Part shown: positions 32,224 to 41,103 of the stretch, piece after piece
How the letters are laid out: every line of letters starts with the position of its first letter
Numbering within the stretch: the first letter of the stretch is position 1
Source of the DNA: Brachybacterium sp. P6-10-X1
GTDB lineage: Bacteria > Actinomycetota > Actinomycetes > Actinomycetales > Dermabacteraceae
Length of the DNA stretch: 64,000 bases
Assembly: GCF_001969445.1 (NCBI RefSeq)
Contig: NZ_CP017297.1
Coordinates: 2,666,001 to 2,730,000, forward strand
Direction of reading: 5' to 3'
Made by a program: the position numbers and the translations under genes
The notes under the pieces: model-generated
What the model was told of the DNA's origin: nothing
Seen by the model: only the letters and a program-made list of their open reading frames with translations
Databases searched by the model: none

Positions 32224-33714
32224 ATGGCAGGCTCTGAGGACGCGGTGCTGGGCATCGACATCGGCACCTCGAGTGCGAAGGGCGTGCTGGTGGCGCTCGA
32301 CGGGAGGATCCTGCGCACGGCCACCCGCGAGCACACAGTCTCCCGCCCCGCCCCCGGGCACGTCGAGATGGACGCCCGGGTGTGGTGGGAGGAGTTCGTC
32401 GGCATCGCCACCGAGCTCACCGCCGGCGCCGAGGCGCGGGTCACCGGGATCGGCGTCTCCGGGATGGGTCCCTGCGTGCTGCTGGCCGACGAGGACGGGG
32501 AACCGGTGCGCCCGGCCATCCTCTACGGCGTCGATTCCCGCGCCGAGAAGCAGATCGACCACCTGACCGGGCACTTCGGCGAGGACGAGATCCTCGCGCG
32601 CTGCGGGAGCGTGCTCTCCTCCCAGGCTGCCGGGCCCAAGATCCGCTGGATCGCCGATCAGGAGCCCGAGGTGTTCGCCCGGGCCTCACGGCTGTTCATG
32701 CCGTCGTCCTATCTCGCCTTTCGCCTCACCGGGCAGTACATGCTCGACCACTCCAGCGCGTCCATGGTCACCCCGATCTACGACACCGCCACCCTGGACT
32801 GGCACCGGCCCTGGACCCAGGAGGTCGCCGCCGGATTGGACCTTCCACCGCTGCGGTGGTCGGCCGAGATCGCCGGGACGGTCTCGGCCGACGCCGCCCG
32901 GCAGCTGCCGGGCATCGAGCCCGGGGTGCCGGTGGTCGCCGGCGCCATCGACGCCTGGGCCGAGGCGATCAGCGTCGGCGCCACCGCGCCGGGCGACGTG
33001 ATGCTCATGTACGGGACCACGACGTTCCTGGTCGCCATCACCGACCGGCCCGCCCCCAGTCGCAGTCTGTGGGTCACCTCCGGCACGACGGAGGGGACGT
33101 TCACCCTCTCGGGAGGGATGGCGAGCTCCGGGGCGATCACCGGATGGCTGCGCGAGCTGACCGGTGACGCCGACTTCTCGACCCTGATCAGCGAGGCCGA
33201 GACCAGCGGCGTCGGCGCGAACGGTCTGCTGATGCTGCCGTACTTCGCCGGCGAGCGCTCCCCCATGTCCGACCCGTCGGCCCGCGGCGTGATCGCCGGG
33301 CTCACCCTCTCCCACACCCGCGGCGACCTGTACCGGGCCGCGCTCGAGGCGGCCGCCTACGGAGTGCGTCACCATGTGGAGGCGCTGCGCGAGGCCGGGG
33401 TGCGGATCGAGCGGATGGTGGCCGTCGGCGGCGGCACGCAGAACGAGCTGTGGCCGCAGATCGTCTCCGACGTCACCGGGCTCGCCCAGGAGGTGCCACG
33501 ACGCACCGTCGGCGCCTCCTACGGGACCTCGATGCTCGCCGCGCAGGCCGCCCATGGCGCCGACACCAGCAGCTGGAACGCCATCGATCACGTGTGCCAC
33601 CCCGATCCGACGGCGGGCGCGCGATACGACGAGCTGTACCGGATGTACCGCGAGCTCTATCCCGCCACGAAGGACATCACCCACACCCTGGCCGGACTCC
33701 AGCGCGCGGGCTGA
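32224..33714 (+). CDS. FGGY-family carbohydrate kinase (xylulokinase/gluconokinase-like)
   Basis: A 496-residue sugar kinase with two actin-like domains. The N-terminal phosphate loop GIDIGTSSAKG is at 10-20. YGVDSRAEKQID, PYFAGERSP and VGGGTQNELW near 400 are FGGY signatures. Candidate substrates are a ketopentose, a tetrulose or gluconate; the sequence does not settle it. The ATG at 32224 follows GGAGAGG. It is divergent from the tetritol regulator and convergent with the dehydrogenase gene at 33738, so it could belong to either neighbouring locus. Confidence 0.87.
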   Translation: MAGSEDAVLGIDIGTSSAKGVLVALDGRILRTATREHTVSRPAPGHVEMDARVWWEEFVGIATELTAGAEARVTGIGVSGMGPCVLLADEDGEPVRPAILYGVDSRAEKQIDHLTGHFGEDEILARCGSVLSSQAAGPKIRWIADQEPEVFARASRLFMPSSYLAFRLTGQYMLDHSSASMVTPIYDTATLDWHRPWTQEVAAGLDLPPLRWSAEIAGTVSADAARQLPGIEPGVPVVAGAIDAWAEAISVGATAPGDVMLMYGTTTFLVAITDRPAPSRSLWVTSGTTEGTFTLSGGMASSGAITGWLRELTGDADFSTLISEAETSGVGANGLLMLPYFAGERSPMSDPSARGVIAGLTLSHTRGDLYRAALEAAAYGVRHHVEALREAGVRIERMVAVGGGTQNELWPQIVSDVTGLAQEVPRRTVGASYGTSMLAAQAAHGADTSSWNAIDHVCHPDPTAGARYDELYRMYRELYPATKDITHTLAGLQRAG

Positions 33715-33737
33715 GCGGGGCGGCCGGGCGGGGCCCG

Positions 33738-34643
33738 TCACCGGCCGAGATAGGTGCGGATCACCTGCGAGTCGTCGCGCCGCAGGAGATCCTGCTCGGC
33801 CGCGGCCTGGAAGCGGTCTCTGGCGGCGGCGACCAGCGGCGCCTCGAATCCGAGGTCCTCGGCCATGTCGCAGACCAGGCCCGAATCCTTCACGAAGATC
33901 CCGATCGTGCTCGTGACCTGGGCATCGATCCCTTCGAGCATGCGCGGGCCCCGGTCCGTGAGCATCCAGGAGCCGCCCGCGCCGCCGGAGACCGCGTCGA
34001 AGGCCTCCGCGGGGTCCACTCCCAGCGAGTCGGCGAAGGCGAGGGCCTCCGCCGCCGCGACGAGGTGCACGGAGGCGAGGAACTGGTTGACGGCCTTCAT
34101 CGCCTGGCCGCGTCCCACCACCGGGCCGCAGTCCCGCAGCGAGCCCATCGTCTCCAGCAGGGGACGCAGCACCGCGATCCGTGCCGGGTCACCGGAGGCG
34201 AACAGCGTCAGCGTGCCCGCCTCCGCTCCGGCGACGCCGCCGGTCACCGGGACGTCCAGGACACCGATCCCGGTCCCGTCGGCCGCGGCGAGGACCTCGT
34301 CGACCGGGGCGACTCCGACGGTGCTCATGACCACGAGGGTCGCGCCCGGTCTCATCGTGGCCAACAGGCCGCTCTCTCCGAGCGCCGCCTCCCGCAGCTG
34401 CTGCGGGGTGGCGACCATGCAGATCACGACGTCAGCCGTCGCCGCGGAGCCGGCCGACGCCTCCGCGGCCAGGCCCAGCGCCCTCGCGGCATCCCGGGAC
34501 GCCGCGACGGGGTCCACCCCCGTCACCTCGGCGCCGGACGCCGCCAGGCGCAGCGCCATGGGCAGCCCGATGGCACCGATGCCGACGACGGTCACCTGTC
34601 GGTGTGCGGTGAGGTCGGGGGGCGTGGCGGTCCTCTCGGTCAT
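33738..34643 (-). CDS. 3-hydroxyisobutyrate-dehydrogenase-like oxidoreductase (LtnD-like)
   Basis: A 301-residue NAD(P)-dependent beta-hydroxyacid dehydrogenase. The Rossmann loop GIGAIG is near 21-26, the substrate loop is DVPVTGGVAGAEAGTL, and the catalytic Lys is in GQAMKAVNQFL near 171. Relatives oxidise 3-hydroxyisobutyrate, tartronate semialdehyde or L-threonate. Next to a GntP permease, a sugar acid such as a tetronate is a reasonable guess. The ATG at 34643 has AAAGGAG upstream, unlike the in-frame ATG at 34667. It is the last gene of the SDR operon. Confidence 0.83.
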   Translation of the reverse strand: MTERTATPPDLTAHRQVTVVGIGAIGLPMALRLAASGAEVTGVDPVAASRDAARALGLAAEASAGSAATADVVICMVATPQQLREAALGESGLLATMRPGATLVVMSTVGVAPVDEVLAAADGTGIGVLDVPVTGGVAGAEAGTLTLFASGDPARIAVLRPLLETMGSLRDCGPVVGRGQAMKAVNQFLASVHLVAAAEALAFADSLGVDPAEAFDAVSGGAGGSWMLTDRGPRMLEGIDAQVTSTIGIFVKDSGLVCDMAEDLGFEAPLVAAARDRFQAAAEQDLLRRDDSQVIRTYLGR

Positions 34644-34671
34644 GTGCTCGCAGCTCCTTTCGGTCATCGGA

Positions 34672-36156
34672 TCACAGGAAGAGGTCCAGCACGAGGCAGA
34701 CCGCGAGGCCGACCACCGCGAACGTGCCCTGCGCGAGGGTGTAGATCTTGAAGGTGCCCTTCGTCGTGAACCCGAGCATCTGCTTGAAGATCCAGAAGGT
34801 GTTGTCCGTGACGTGACCGCCGAAGGCGGCGCCGCTGCCCGCGGCCAGCAGGATCAGCAGCGGGGTGGCCTCGATCGAGCCCATGATCGGGGCGAGCAGG
34901 GTGGCGGCGGTGATCGCGGCGACCGAGGCGGAGCCCTGGGCCAGACGCAGCACCGCGGCGACCACCCAGGCCAGGAGGACGGGGATGGTCGCATTGGCCT
35001 GGAAGAGGTTCGCGAGCATGTCGCCCACGCCGACCTGGGCGATGACGGCGCCGAGCGACCCGGCCACACCGGTGAACAGCAGGATCGTTCCGGCGTTCGC
35101 GGCGCCCTTGGTCACGAGGTCGTCGATGCCGTCACGGGTGACCTCGGGGATGGCGAGGACGATGCCGATGAGCAGGCCGATCAGCAGTGCCACGACGGGG
35201 CTGCCGAGGAAGCCGAGCACGGCCGGCTCACCGCCCAGCGCCCGGGAGAGGGTGTCGGCGACGATCAGCACGACGGGCACGATCACCGGGAGCATCGCGA
35301 CGACCAGCGGGTAGCGGTGTGCGGAGGTGGCCTGCCGGAGGGCGACGCCGCCGGGGCCCGGCACAGGGGCTTCGGCCCCGTCGGCCGAGGAGCCGCCTGC
35401 GGTCCTCGAAGCGCCGCCGTCCGTCGGGCTGCCGGCCGCCGAGAGGTCGGTGCTGCGCTCGGCGGCGAGGCGCTGCTGCTCCTCCTCCGGGGACTCGCCG
35501 AAGATCGAATCGTCGAACTCGGGATCGCGATCGGTGGCGGGATCGAAGATCCGCCCCATGAGCAGGGAGTGCAGGAAGATGCTGGCGATGATGAAGACGA
35601 TGCCCAGCGGGACGCCCCAGACCAGGAGCGTGCCCAGCGGGATGCCGAGCGGACCGGCGACGGCGACGGCCGCGACACCCGGGACGACGACCAGCAGGCC
35701 GACCTCGAGGCCGATCGCGAGCGCGCCGGCGAGCTGGGCGATGCTGCGCCCCGTGCGCTTGGCGATGGTGCCCGCGATGGGGGCCAGGATCACCAGGGCC
35801 ACGTCGAAGTAGATCGAGGGGAAGACGATGCCGGAGGCCAGGCCCAGCACGTAGGGCGACTTGGAGGGTCCGACGACCTTCAGCATCGCGTCCACGACCC
35901 GCTGCATCGTGCCGGTCGCGGACAGGGCCGTGCCGATCATGACGCCGAAGCCGATGATCAGACCGACCTCCGTCATCAGATCCCCGAAGCCGGTGTTGAC
36001 CGCGGTGACGGTGGCGGTGAAGCCGAGGCCGCCGGCGACGCCGAGGTACAGCGAGCCGATGATCAGCGAGATGACGGGGTTGATCTTCGCCCAGGCGATG
36101 AGCAGGATGACGCCGACGACGGCGATGACCAGATGGACGATCACCATTGTGTCCAT
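34672..36156 (-). CDS. GntP-family sugar-acid permease
   Basis: A 494-residue membrane carrier of the gluconate:proton symporter family, with about 12-14 predicted helices. Typical segments are IGFGVMIGTALSATGTMQRVVD near 70-91, SIYFDVALVILAPI near 115, and GGHVTDNTFWIFKQMLG near the end. A charged and low-complexity cytoplasmic loop of about 70 residues (215-285) is longer than in E. coli GntP. GGAGGAACC precedes the ATG. It implies that the locus takes up a sugar acid. Confidence 0.9.
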   Translation of the reverse strand: MDTMVIVHLVIAVVGVILLIAWAKINPVISLIIGSLYLGVAGGLGFTATVTAVNTGFGDLMTEVGLIIGFGVMIGTALSATGTMQRVVDAMLKVVGPSKSPYVLGLASGIVFPSIYFDVALVILAPIAGTIAKRTGRSIAQLAGALAIGLEVGLLVVVPGVAAVAVAGPLGIPLGTLLVWGVPLGIVFIIASIFLHSLLMGRIFDPATDRDPEFDDSIFGESPEEEQQRLAAERSTDLSAAGSPTDGGASRTAGGSSADGAEAPVPGPGGVALRQATSAHRYPLVVAMLPVIVPVVLIVADTLSRALGGEPAVLGFLGSPVVALLIGLLIGIVLAIPEVTRDGIDDLVTKGAANAGTILLFTGVAGSLGAVIAQVGVGDMLANLFQANATIPVLLAWVVAAVLRLAQGSASVAAITAATLLAPIMGSIEATPLLILLAAGSGAAFGGHVTDNTFWIFKQMLGFTTKGTFKIYTLAQGTFAVVGLAVCLVLDLFL

Positions 36157-36222
36157 GGTTCCTCCAGGGGGTTGGGGAGACCGCGCATCCGCGCGCGGCC
36201 GGTGGGGATCGGGGCGGGCGCC

Positions 36223-37086
36223 TCAGACCGAGGCCGCGGCAGCCAGGAGCCGGTCGACGAGCGCGAGGCTGCGCGCGACGTCGGCCTCGCGGTCCTCCTC
36301 GGCGACGTCGTGCGTCTCGAGCTCGAGGACGTAGGTGCCTGCGAAGTCCTGCGACTCGAGGGCGGTGACCACCCCGGCGAGGTCGACGTCTCCGGCGCCG
36401 AGGGAGAGGTTCAGGTTCCCGGGGACGGCGTCGCGCAGGTGCACGCGTTCGATCCGAGCGCCGAGACGCCGCGCCCAGGCGATCGGGTCCTCGGCGGAGG
36501 CGACGACGTGGGAGACGTCGAACAGGACGCCGAAGTCCGCGGGATCGCTGCGCGCGAGGAGCTCGTCCGCGGCCGGGACGGTGTGCAGGTAACGGCGGTG
36601 GTGCAGCACCTCCACCAGGAGCCTGACCCCGCGAGCGGCGCATGTTCGCGAGACGATCTGCAGATTCTCGATGATCCGGGCGAGGTCCTGCTCGGAGTCG
36701 AGGATCGGGGCATGGTCGGCCCGTCCTGCCGGGACGATGAGAGCACCGCCGAGTGCGGCGGCCAGACGCGCGAGCGGGTCGACGGTCTCCACGAGTTCGC
36801 CCTCGGTGAGCTCGGGGTCGTTGAGATCGCCCGGGTCCGCGTTGACGGCGCCGCAGGTCAGTCCGAGTTCGTCGAGCAGGTCGACGTAGTCGTCGGGGTC
36901 CCCCTCGAAGGGGACCGGGACGTGGTCCGTGACCGCCGGGATCGCCCCGAGATCGATCTCCCGGGCCGTCGTCGCCGCGATGAGGCGCAGCGCTTCGGGC
37001 AGAGGACGGTGCCGGAAGGAGATCGTCGAGATGCCGAGTCGGGCCGCGGGTCCTGTCGGCCCTGCCCCGGCGCGAGGGGCCGTCAT
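36223..37086 (-). CDS. TIM-barrel sugar isomerase/epimerase (xylose-isomerase-like)
   Basis: A 287-residue AP-endonuclease-2-type TIM barrel. Probable metal ligands sit in LLVEVLHH, FDVSHVV, RVHLRD and LELETHD, the Glu-Asp-His-Glu pattern of this family. Relatives isomerise ketoses, sugar phosphates or hydroxypyruvate. The start ATG overlaps the SDR stop (ATGA). In tetritol pathways a TIM-barrel enzyme (LerI) isomerises L-erythrulose 1-phosphate, so cross-feeding with the neighbouring regulon is possible but unproven. Confidence 0.82.
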   Translation of the reverse strand: MTAPRAGAGPTGPAARLGISTISFRHRPLPEALRLIAATTAREIDLGAIPAVTDHVPVPFEGDPDDYVDLLDELGLTCGAVNADPGDLNDPELTEGELVETVDPLARLAAALGGALIVPAGRADHAPILDSEQDLARIIENLQIVSRTCAARGVRLLVEVLHHRRYLHTVPAADELLARSDPADFGVLFDVSHVVASAEDPIAWARRLGARIERVHLRDAVPGNLNLSLGAGDVDLAGVVTALESQDFAGTYVLELETHDVAEEDREADVARSLALVDRLLAAAASV

Positions 37087-37862
37087 GAGATGTACGCGCC
37101 GCCGTTGATGGCCTGCGTGGTGCCGGTGATGTAGCCGGCGTCCTCGCCCGAGAGCCACACCACGAGGGCACCGATCTCCGCGGCGGTGGCCTGTCGGCCC
37201 ATCGGGATCGAGGCGGACAGCGCGGCCTCGGACTCCTCGGTGGTGTCGCCGCGGATGTTGGTATCCGCGGCGCCCGGGGCGATCGCGTTGACCGTGATGC
37301 CCTCCGGGGCCATCTCTCGGGCGAGCGACCTGGTCAGGCCCAGCACCCCGGCCTTGGCCGCGGAGTACGGGGTCTTGGAGAAGACGCCGCCGCCCTGCTG
37401 CGCCGAGACGGACGACATGTTCACGACGCGTCCGTAGCCGCCCTCGATCATGGCTGGGAGGAACGCGCGCGTGACGTAGAAGGTGCCGGTGAGGTTCACG
37501 GCAATGATCGTGTCCCACAGGGCGTCGTCGACGTCGAGGAAGGAGACCGGGGAAGGGACCCCCGCGATGTTCGACAGCGCGCCGACCGTGGGCAGTTCGG
37601 AGCCCGCGATCTGGGCGGCCACCTCGTTCACGGCGGCGCTGTCGGTGATGTCGACGCCGTAGCCGGCGGTGGGGACGCCGAACCGCTCGCCCAGCTCCCG
37701 GGCCAGGGCGATCGCGCCGTCCCCGTCGAGGTCGAGGACTGCCACCGACCACCCGTCGCGGGCGAAGCGGGTGGCGGTCGCCCGCCCGATGCTGCGCTCG
37801 GAGGCTGCGCCGGTGACGACTGCGGTTCTGGTCTGGGTGCCGGTCGGCTCGTGGTGCGGCAC
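37083..37862 (-). CDS. Short-chain dehydrogenase/reductase
   Basis: A 259-residue classical SDR. The cofactor loop is VVTGAASERSIGRA at 15-28, with Ser in NMSSVSAQ and the catalytic YSAAK near 165. SNIAG replaces the usual NNAG. The C-terminus GYITGTTQAINGGAYIS is typical. The GTG at 37862 follows GAAGGAG. It is the first gene of an operon with a TIM-barrel isomerase, GntP permease and dehydrogenase, and probably oxidises a hydroxyl of the imported compound. Confidence 0.88.
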   Translation of the reverse strand: MPHHEPTGTQTRTAVVTGAASERSIGRATATRFARDGWSVAVLDLDGDGAIALARELGERFGVPTAGYGVDITDSAAVNEVAAQIAGSELPTVGALSNIAGVPSPVSFLDVDDALWDTIIAVNLTGTFYVTRAFLPAMIEGGYGRVVNMSSVSAQQGGGVFSKTPYSAAKAGVLGLTRSLAREMAPEGITVNAIAPGAADTNIRGDTTEESEAALSASIPMGRQATAAEIGALVVWLSGEDAGYITGTTQAINGGAYIS

Positions 37863-37920
37863 TGCACTCCTTCACGTCGGTGCGGACGGGACCGCGATGG
37901 TCCCGATCAGATCGACGCGA

Positions 37921-37949
37921 ACGCTACGAGGCGCAGGTCACCGCAACAA
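37921..37949 (-). promoter_or_regulatory. Promoter of the SDR-isomerase-permease-dehydrogenase operon
   Basis: On the minus strand TTGTTG (37949-37944) and TAGCGT (37926-37921) are 17 nt apart, 58 nt before the GTG start. Confidence 0.55.
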
Positions 37950-38020
37950 GGCGTGGGCTGGGAGTGAGACTCGGCCCGCCCACGACGAGCCTGATCAGAG
38001 CGGCAATGAGCGTCGCCGAT

Positions 38021-38031
38021 TGGTCTGACCA
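38021..38031. promoter_or_regulatory. FCD/GntR-type operator TGGTCTGACCA
   Basis: A perfect 5+1+5 palindrome that fits the TGGTCnGACCA form common to FadR-subfamily (FCD) GntR regulators. It lies upstream of the minus-strand promoter. Confidence 0.65.
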
Positions 38032-38081
38032 CTGCCGGAGGGGGGCGCCCGTCGGGCGGCACGCCACGGGTTCCCCAGAGA

Positions 38082-38091
38082 ATTGGTCGAC
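38082..38091. promoter_or_regulatory. FCD/GntR-type operator TGGTCGACCA
   Basis: A perfect 10-nt palindrome about 61 nt (six helical turns) from the first site. It ends one base before the TATGAT -10 box at 38093-38098 of the GntR operon, so binding would repress it. Confidence 0.65.
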
Positions 38092-38092
38092 C

Positions 38093-38098
38093 ATTATG
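38093..38098 (+). promoter_or_regulatory. -10 box TATGAT of the GntR-transketolase operon
   Basis: A near-consensus -10 hexamer beside the operator. The -35 region (about 38070) is weak, which suits a regulated promoter. Confidence 0.55.
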
Positions 38099-38279
38099 AT
38101 CGCGCCGGGCATCGACTCTGACCTGCGGCTCCGCGAACTGCTCAGGGCCCGCCGAGGCCGACGCCGATTGCCCGCTCCCCCACCCCATGCTTGCATCGGT
38201 CCCGCCGGATCCCCGGCGCACTGCCCACCGGTTCTCCGGAGGCGCCGTCGCTGCAGCGAACCCGACCGAAGGAGGTCAG

Positions 38280-39026
38280 GTGGAACCCCAGACCCTGGAA
38301 TTCCTGGACGGACTGGTCCGCGAGGGCGTCGAGGTCGACGGCGGCATCCTCATCCCCACCGAGCGCCGGCTCGCCGAGCTCAGCGGCATGTCCCGGGCTC
38401 GTGTCCGCGAACGGCTCTCCGGACTGCAGATGCTCGGCATGCTCACGAAGGTGCAGGGATCGGGGAACGTCCTCGTCTCCCCCAGCGCCCTCGAGGCGGG
38501 CACCGGCAACGTGTTCGAGCTGATGCTGCGCGCCGGGCTGGTGACGGTCGCCCAGATCAACGAGGCCCGCGAGATGCTCGAGGTCGCGATCGCCCCGCGG
38601 ATCCTCGAGCGGGTCACCGACGAGCAGATCCAGGCCCTCGAGGAGCAGGTCTACGCCATGGTCGACGCCTCGGCGTCACGGGACTTCGTCAGCGGGCTGA
38701 AGGCCGACCACGCCTTCCACGTGGCGCTGTTCGACATCGTCGGGAACCCGATCATGACCTACGTCGTCAACGGCATGAATCACGCCTTGCACGATCTGCT
38801 GCTGGAACGGCGCCGGATCGTCATCGGCAAGGAGATCGCCCGCAATCACGGCGAGCTGCCGGAGATGTTCGACAGCGACGCCGTCCACTTCGAGATCACC
38901 CGCGCCCTGCGCTCCCGTCGCAAGGAGGCCGTCGCTGCCGCGATGGTCGAGCACTTCGATTCGTGGCGGCGGATCTCGCGCATCCCGACCCCACCGACTG
39001 CCACCACCCCGACAGGAGAGACATGA
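38280..39026 (+). CDS. GntR-family regulator with FCD ligand domain
   Basis: A 248-residue regulator. The N-terminal winged helix includes GGILIPTERRLAELSGMSRARVRERLSGLQMLG (about 18-50). The C-terminal all-helical FCD domain has its metal-binding pattern in ADHAFHVALFDIVGNP and the later HFEITRALRSRRKEAVAAAMVEH. The GTG at 38280 follows GAAGGAGGTCAG, a very strong ribosome site. It probably controls both its own operon with the split transketolase and the divergent SDR operon through the two TGGTC palindromes. Confidence 0.9.
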   Translation: MEPQTLEFLDGLVREGVEVDGGILIPTERRLAELSGMSRARVRERLSGLQMLGMLTKVQGSGNVLVSPSALEAGTGNVFELMLRAGLVTVAQINEAREMLEVAIAPRILERVTDEQIQALEEQVYAMVDASASRDFVSGLKADHAFHVALFDIVGNPIMTYVVNGMNHALHDLLLERRRIVIGKEIARNHGELPEMFDSDAVHFEITRALRSRRKEAVAAAMVEHFDSWRRISRIPTPPTATTPTGET

Positions 39027-39904
39027 GCACGACAGAGCCGACGACGGCGACCGGGACGGCGCGATCGTTCGACCCCGAGCGGGTCCAGCGCATCCGCGAA
39101 GCCGCCCACCGCATCCGTCAGTACGCCCTGATCCAGGCCGAGGTCCAGGGCCAGGGCTACATCGGCCAGGCCCTGGACATCGCCGACGTCCTCGCGGTCC
39201 TGTACGCCGACCAACTGCACCTGGACCCGTCGAACCCGACCTCCGAGGACCGCGACCGCTTCCAGCTGTCCATCGGACACTACGCCCTGGCCCTCTATGC
39301 GGCGCTGACCGAGGCGAAGTTCCTGCCCCAGGAGGAGCTGCAGACCTATGCCAGCGACGACTCGCGCCTGCCGATGTCCTCCATGCGCTCCTACACGCCC
39401 GGGGTCGAGATCTCCGGCGGCTCCCTCGGCCACGGCCTCGGGATCGCGAACGGCGTGGCGATGGGCATGCAGCGCAAGGGGTCCGACCGCGTCGTCTACA
39501 ACCTGCTCTCCGACGGCGAGCTCGGGGAGGGCTCGACCTGGGAGGCGGCCGCCGTCGCCGGTCACCATGGGCTCGACAACCTCATCGCGATCGTCGATTT
39601 CAACGATCAGCAGGCCGACGGCCGCAGCACCCAGATGCTCTCGATGGAGCCGGTCACCGACAAGTTCGAGGCCTTCGGCTGGATCGCCCGCCGCTGCGAC
39701 GGGCACGACGTCCCCGCCCTGCTCGGCCACCTGGTCGAGCTCCGGGAGATCGAGGATCCCCGCCCCCGGGTCCTCGTCGTGGACACCACCCTGGGCAAGG
39801 GCGTCGACTTCCTCGAGCAGCGGGAGAAGCTGCACTTCATGAAGGTCGATGCCGCGGAATGGGCCACCGCCCACCAGAAGCTGAACGAAAGCGCAGGACG
39901 ATGA
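39023..39904 (+). CDS. Transketolase N-terminal subunit
   Basis: A 293-residue protein holding the thiamine-diphosphate binding half of a transketolase. SDGELGEG at 163-170 and Asn194 (VDFNDQQ) are the Mg-diphosphate motif, with SDG in place of the usual GDG. GGSLGHGLG at 132-140 is also conserved. The second half is encoded by the next gene with a 4-nt overlap. Split transketolases of this kind often serve specialised pathways, including apulose 4-phosphate and pentose routes. Confidence 0.9.
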   Translation: MSTTEPTTATGTARSFDPERVQRIREAAHRIRQYALIQAEVQGQGYIGQALDIADVLAVLYADQLHLDPSNPTSEDRDRFQLSIGHYALALYAALTEAKFLPQEELQTYASDDSRLPMSSMRSYTPGVEISGGSLGHGLGIANGVAMGMQRKGSDRVVYNLLSDGELGEGSTWEAAAVAGHHGLDNLIAIVDFNDQQADGRSTQMLSMEPVTDKFEAFGWIARRCDGHDVPALLGHLVELREIEDPRPRVLVVDTTLGKGVDFLEQREKLHFMKVDAAEWATAHQKLNESAGR

Positions 39905-40908
39905 GCACGCACACCACCCCCGCCACCGCCGCCTCGAAGAAGCTGGTCTCCGGCGCCATGAGCGCCGACCTCGCCTCGGAGGGCCAGCGCACCGTCTCCG
40001 CCCCGCTCGGGCACGCCCTGGTCGAGGCGGCCCGGCAGGACGAGCGGATCGTCGGCCTCTCCGCCGACCTCGCGAAGTACACCGACGTGCACATCCTGCG
40101 CGACGCGATGCCGGAGCGCTTCTACCAGATCGGCATGGCCGAGCAGGCACTGCTCGGCGCCGCCACCGGCCTCGCCATGGAAGGCTTCGTCCCCTTCGCC
40201 TCGACCTACTCGGTCTTCGCCACTCGGCGCGCCTACGACTTCCTCGCCCTGGACATCGCCGAGGCGAACCTCAACGTGAACATGGTGTGCGCCCTGCCGG
40301 GACTGACCACCGGCTACGGCCCCTCCCATCAGGCCACCGAGGACGTCGCGATCCTGCGCGGGATGCCGAACCTGACGATCGTCGATCCCTGCGACGCCCT
40401 GGACATCCAGCAGGCGGTCCCGCAGCTCGCCGCCTTCGACGGGCCGACGTACATGCGCCTGCTGCGCGGGAAGGTCCCGCTGGTGCTGGACGAGTACGAC
40501 TACTCCTTCGAGCTGGGAAAGGCGAAGCTGCTGCGTGATGGGGCCGACGTCCTGCTCATATCGACCGGGCTGATGACCGAGCGCGCCCTGGAGACCGCGA
40601 CGGCCCTGGAGCAGGACGGGATCGGGGTCGCGGTGCTGCACTCGCCCACCCTGAAGCCCTTCGACGAGGAGGCGGTCGTCTCCGCCCTCGGCGCGGGTCG
40701 CTTGGTGCTGACCGCGGAGAACCACTCGGTGGTCGGCGGGCTCTTCGACGCCGTCTCCCGCACGGTGGCCGGCCGCGGGCTCGGCGAGCGCATCACCCCG
40801 ATCGGTCTGCCGGACGAGTTCCTCGACGCCGGCGCGCTGCCGACGCTGAACGACCGCTACGGCGTGAGCGTCCAGGCGATGATGGAGCGGATCCGCTCCC
40901 TGCTCTGA
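39901..40908 (+). CDS. Transketolase C-terminal subunit
   Basis: A 335-residue pyrimidine-binding and C-terminal half of the split transketolase. YQIGMAEQALLGAATGLAMEGFVPF contains the conserved catalytic Glu and FASTYSVFATRRAYD follows. GPSHQATEDVAILRGMPNL is the ligand-binding segment. The ATG at 39901 overlaps the stop of the N-terminal subunit, so both are made in equal amounts. Substrate choice cannot be deduced; acceptors could include erythrose 4-phosphate supplied by the tetritol genes. Confidence 0.9.
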   Translation: MSTHTTPATAASKKLVSGAMSADLASEGQRTVSAPLGHALVEAARQDERIVGLSADLAKYTDVHILRDAMPERFYQIGMAEQALLGAATGLAMEGFVPFASTYSVFATRRAYDFLALDIAEANLNVNMVCALPGLTTGYGPSHQATEDVAILRGMPNLTIVDPCDALDIQQAVPQLAAFDGPTYMRLLRGKVPLVLDEYDYSFELGKAKLLRDGADVLLISTGLMTERALETATALEQDGIGVAVLHSPTLKPFDEEAVVSALGAGRLVLTAENHSVVGGLFDAVSRTVAGRGLGERITPIGLPDEFLDAGALPTLNDRYGVSVQAMMERIRSLL

Positions 40909-40921
40909 GCGCCCGTCCCCG

Positions 40922-41103
40922 CTGAGAGGAACCACCGATGCCCTGCTGCGGGCGGGGAACGGCTTCGACCAGCGGCTGCCCGAACCGTTCAGCGGACAGA
41001 GCAGCGAGGAGGTCTCCCCGGCCGTGACCTACCCGGCCTCGTGCCGTCCCCAGGCCTGGACCGCGGCCGGCGCCGTCCCCGTCGCCCAGGCCCTCGGTGT
41101 CCT
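40922..41103 (+). pseudogene. C-terminal remnant of a glycogen-debranching-type glucosidase
   Basis: In one frame the stretch reads LLRAGNGFDQRLPEPFSG and then TYPASCRPQAWTAAGAVPV, which closely resembles the last 50-60 residues of actinobacterial amylo-alpha-1,6-glucosidase-like proteins. No start codon, no preceding domain and no matching stop remain; the frame then runs into unrelated sequence before the lactonase start. This looks like the 3-prime end of a deleted gene. It fills most of the 313 nt between the transketolase and lactonase genes. Confidence 0.65.

Larger units (their letters stand above)
37863..38279. other. Divergent control region of the GntR locus
   Basis: A 417-nt region without a gene between the SDR operon and the GntR operon. 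It holds promoters for both directions and two GntR-type operators. Confidence 0.75.

Noticed and set aside
33754..37134. An 1126-codon plus-strand open frame
   Set aside because: It is fully antisense to the dehydrogenase, GntP, isomerase and SDR genes, and its Asp/Glu/His/Gln-rich repeats are the mirror of membrane and Ala/Leu codons. It was examined as a possible giant repetitive protein and rejected.
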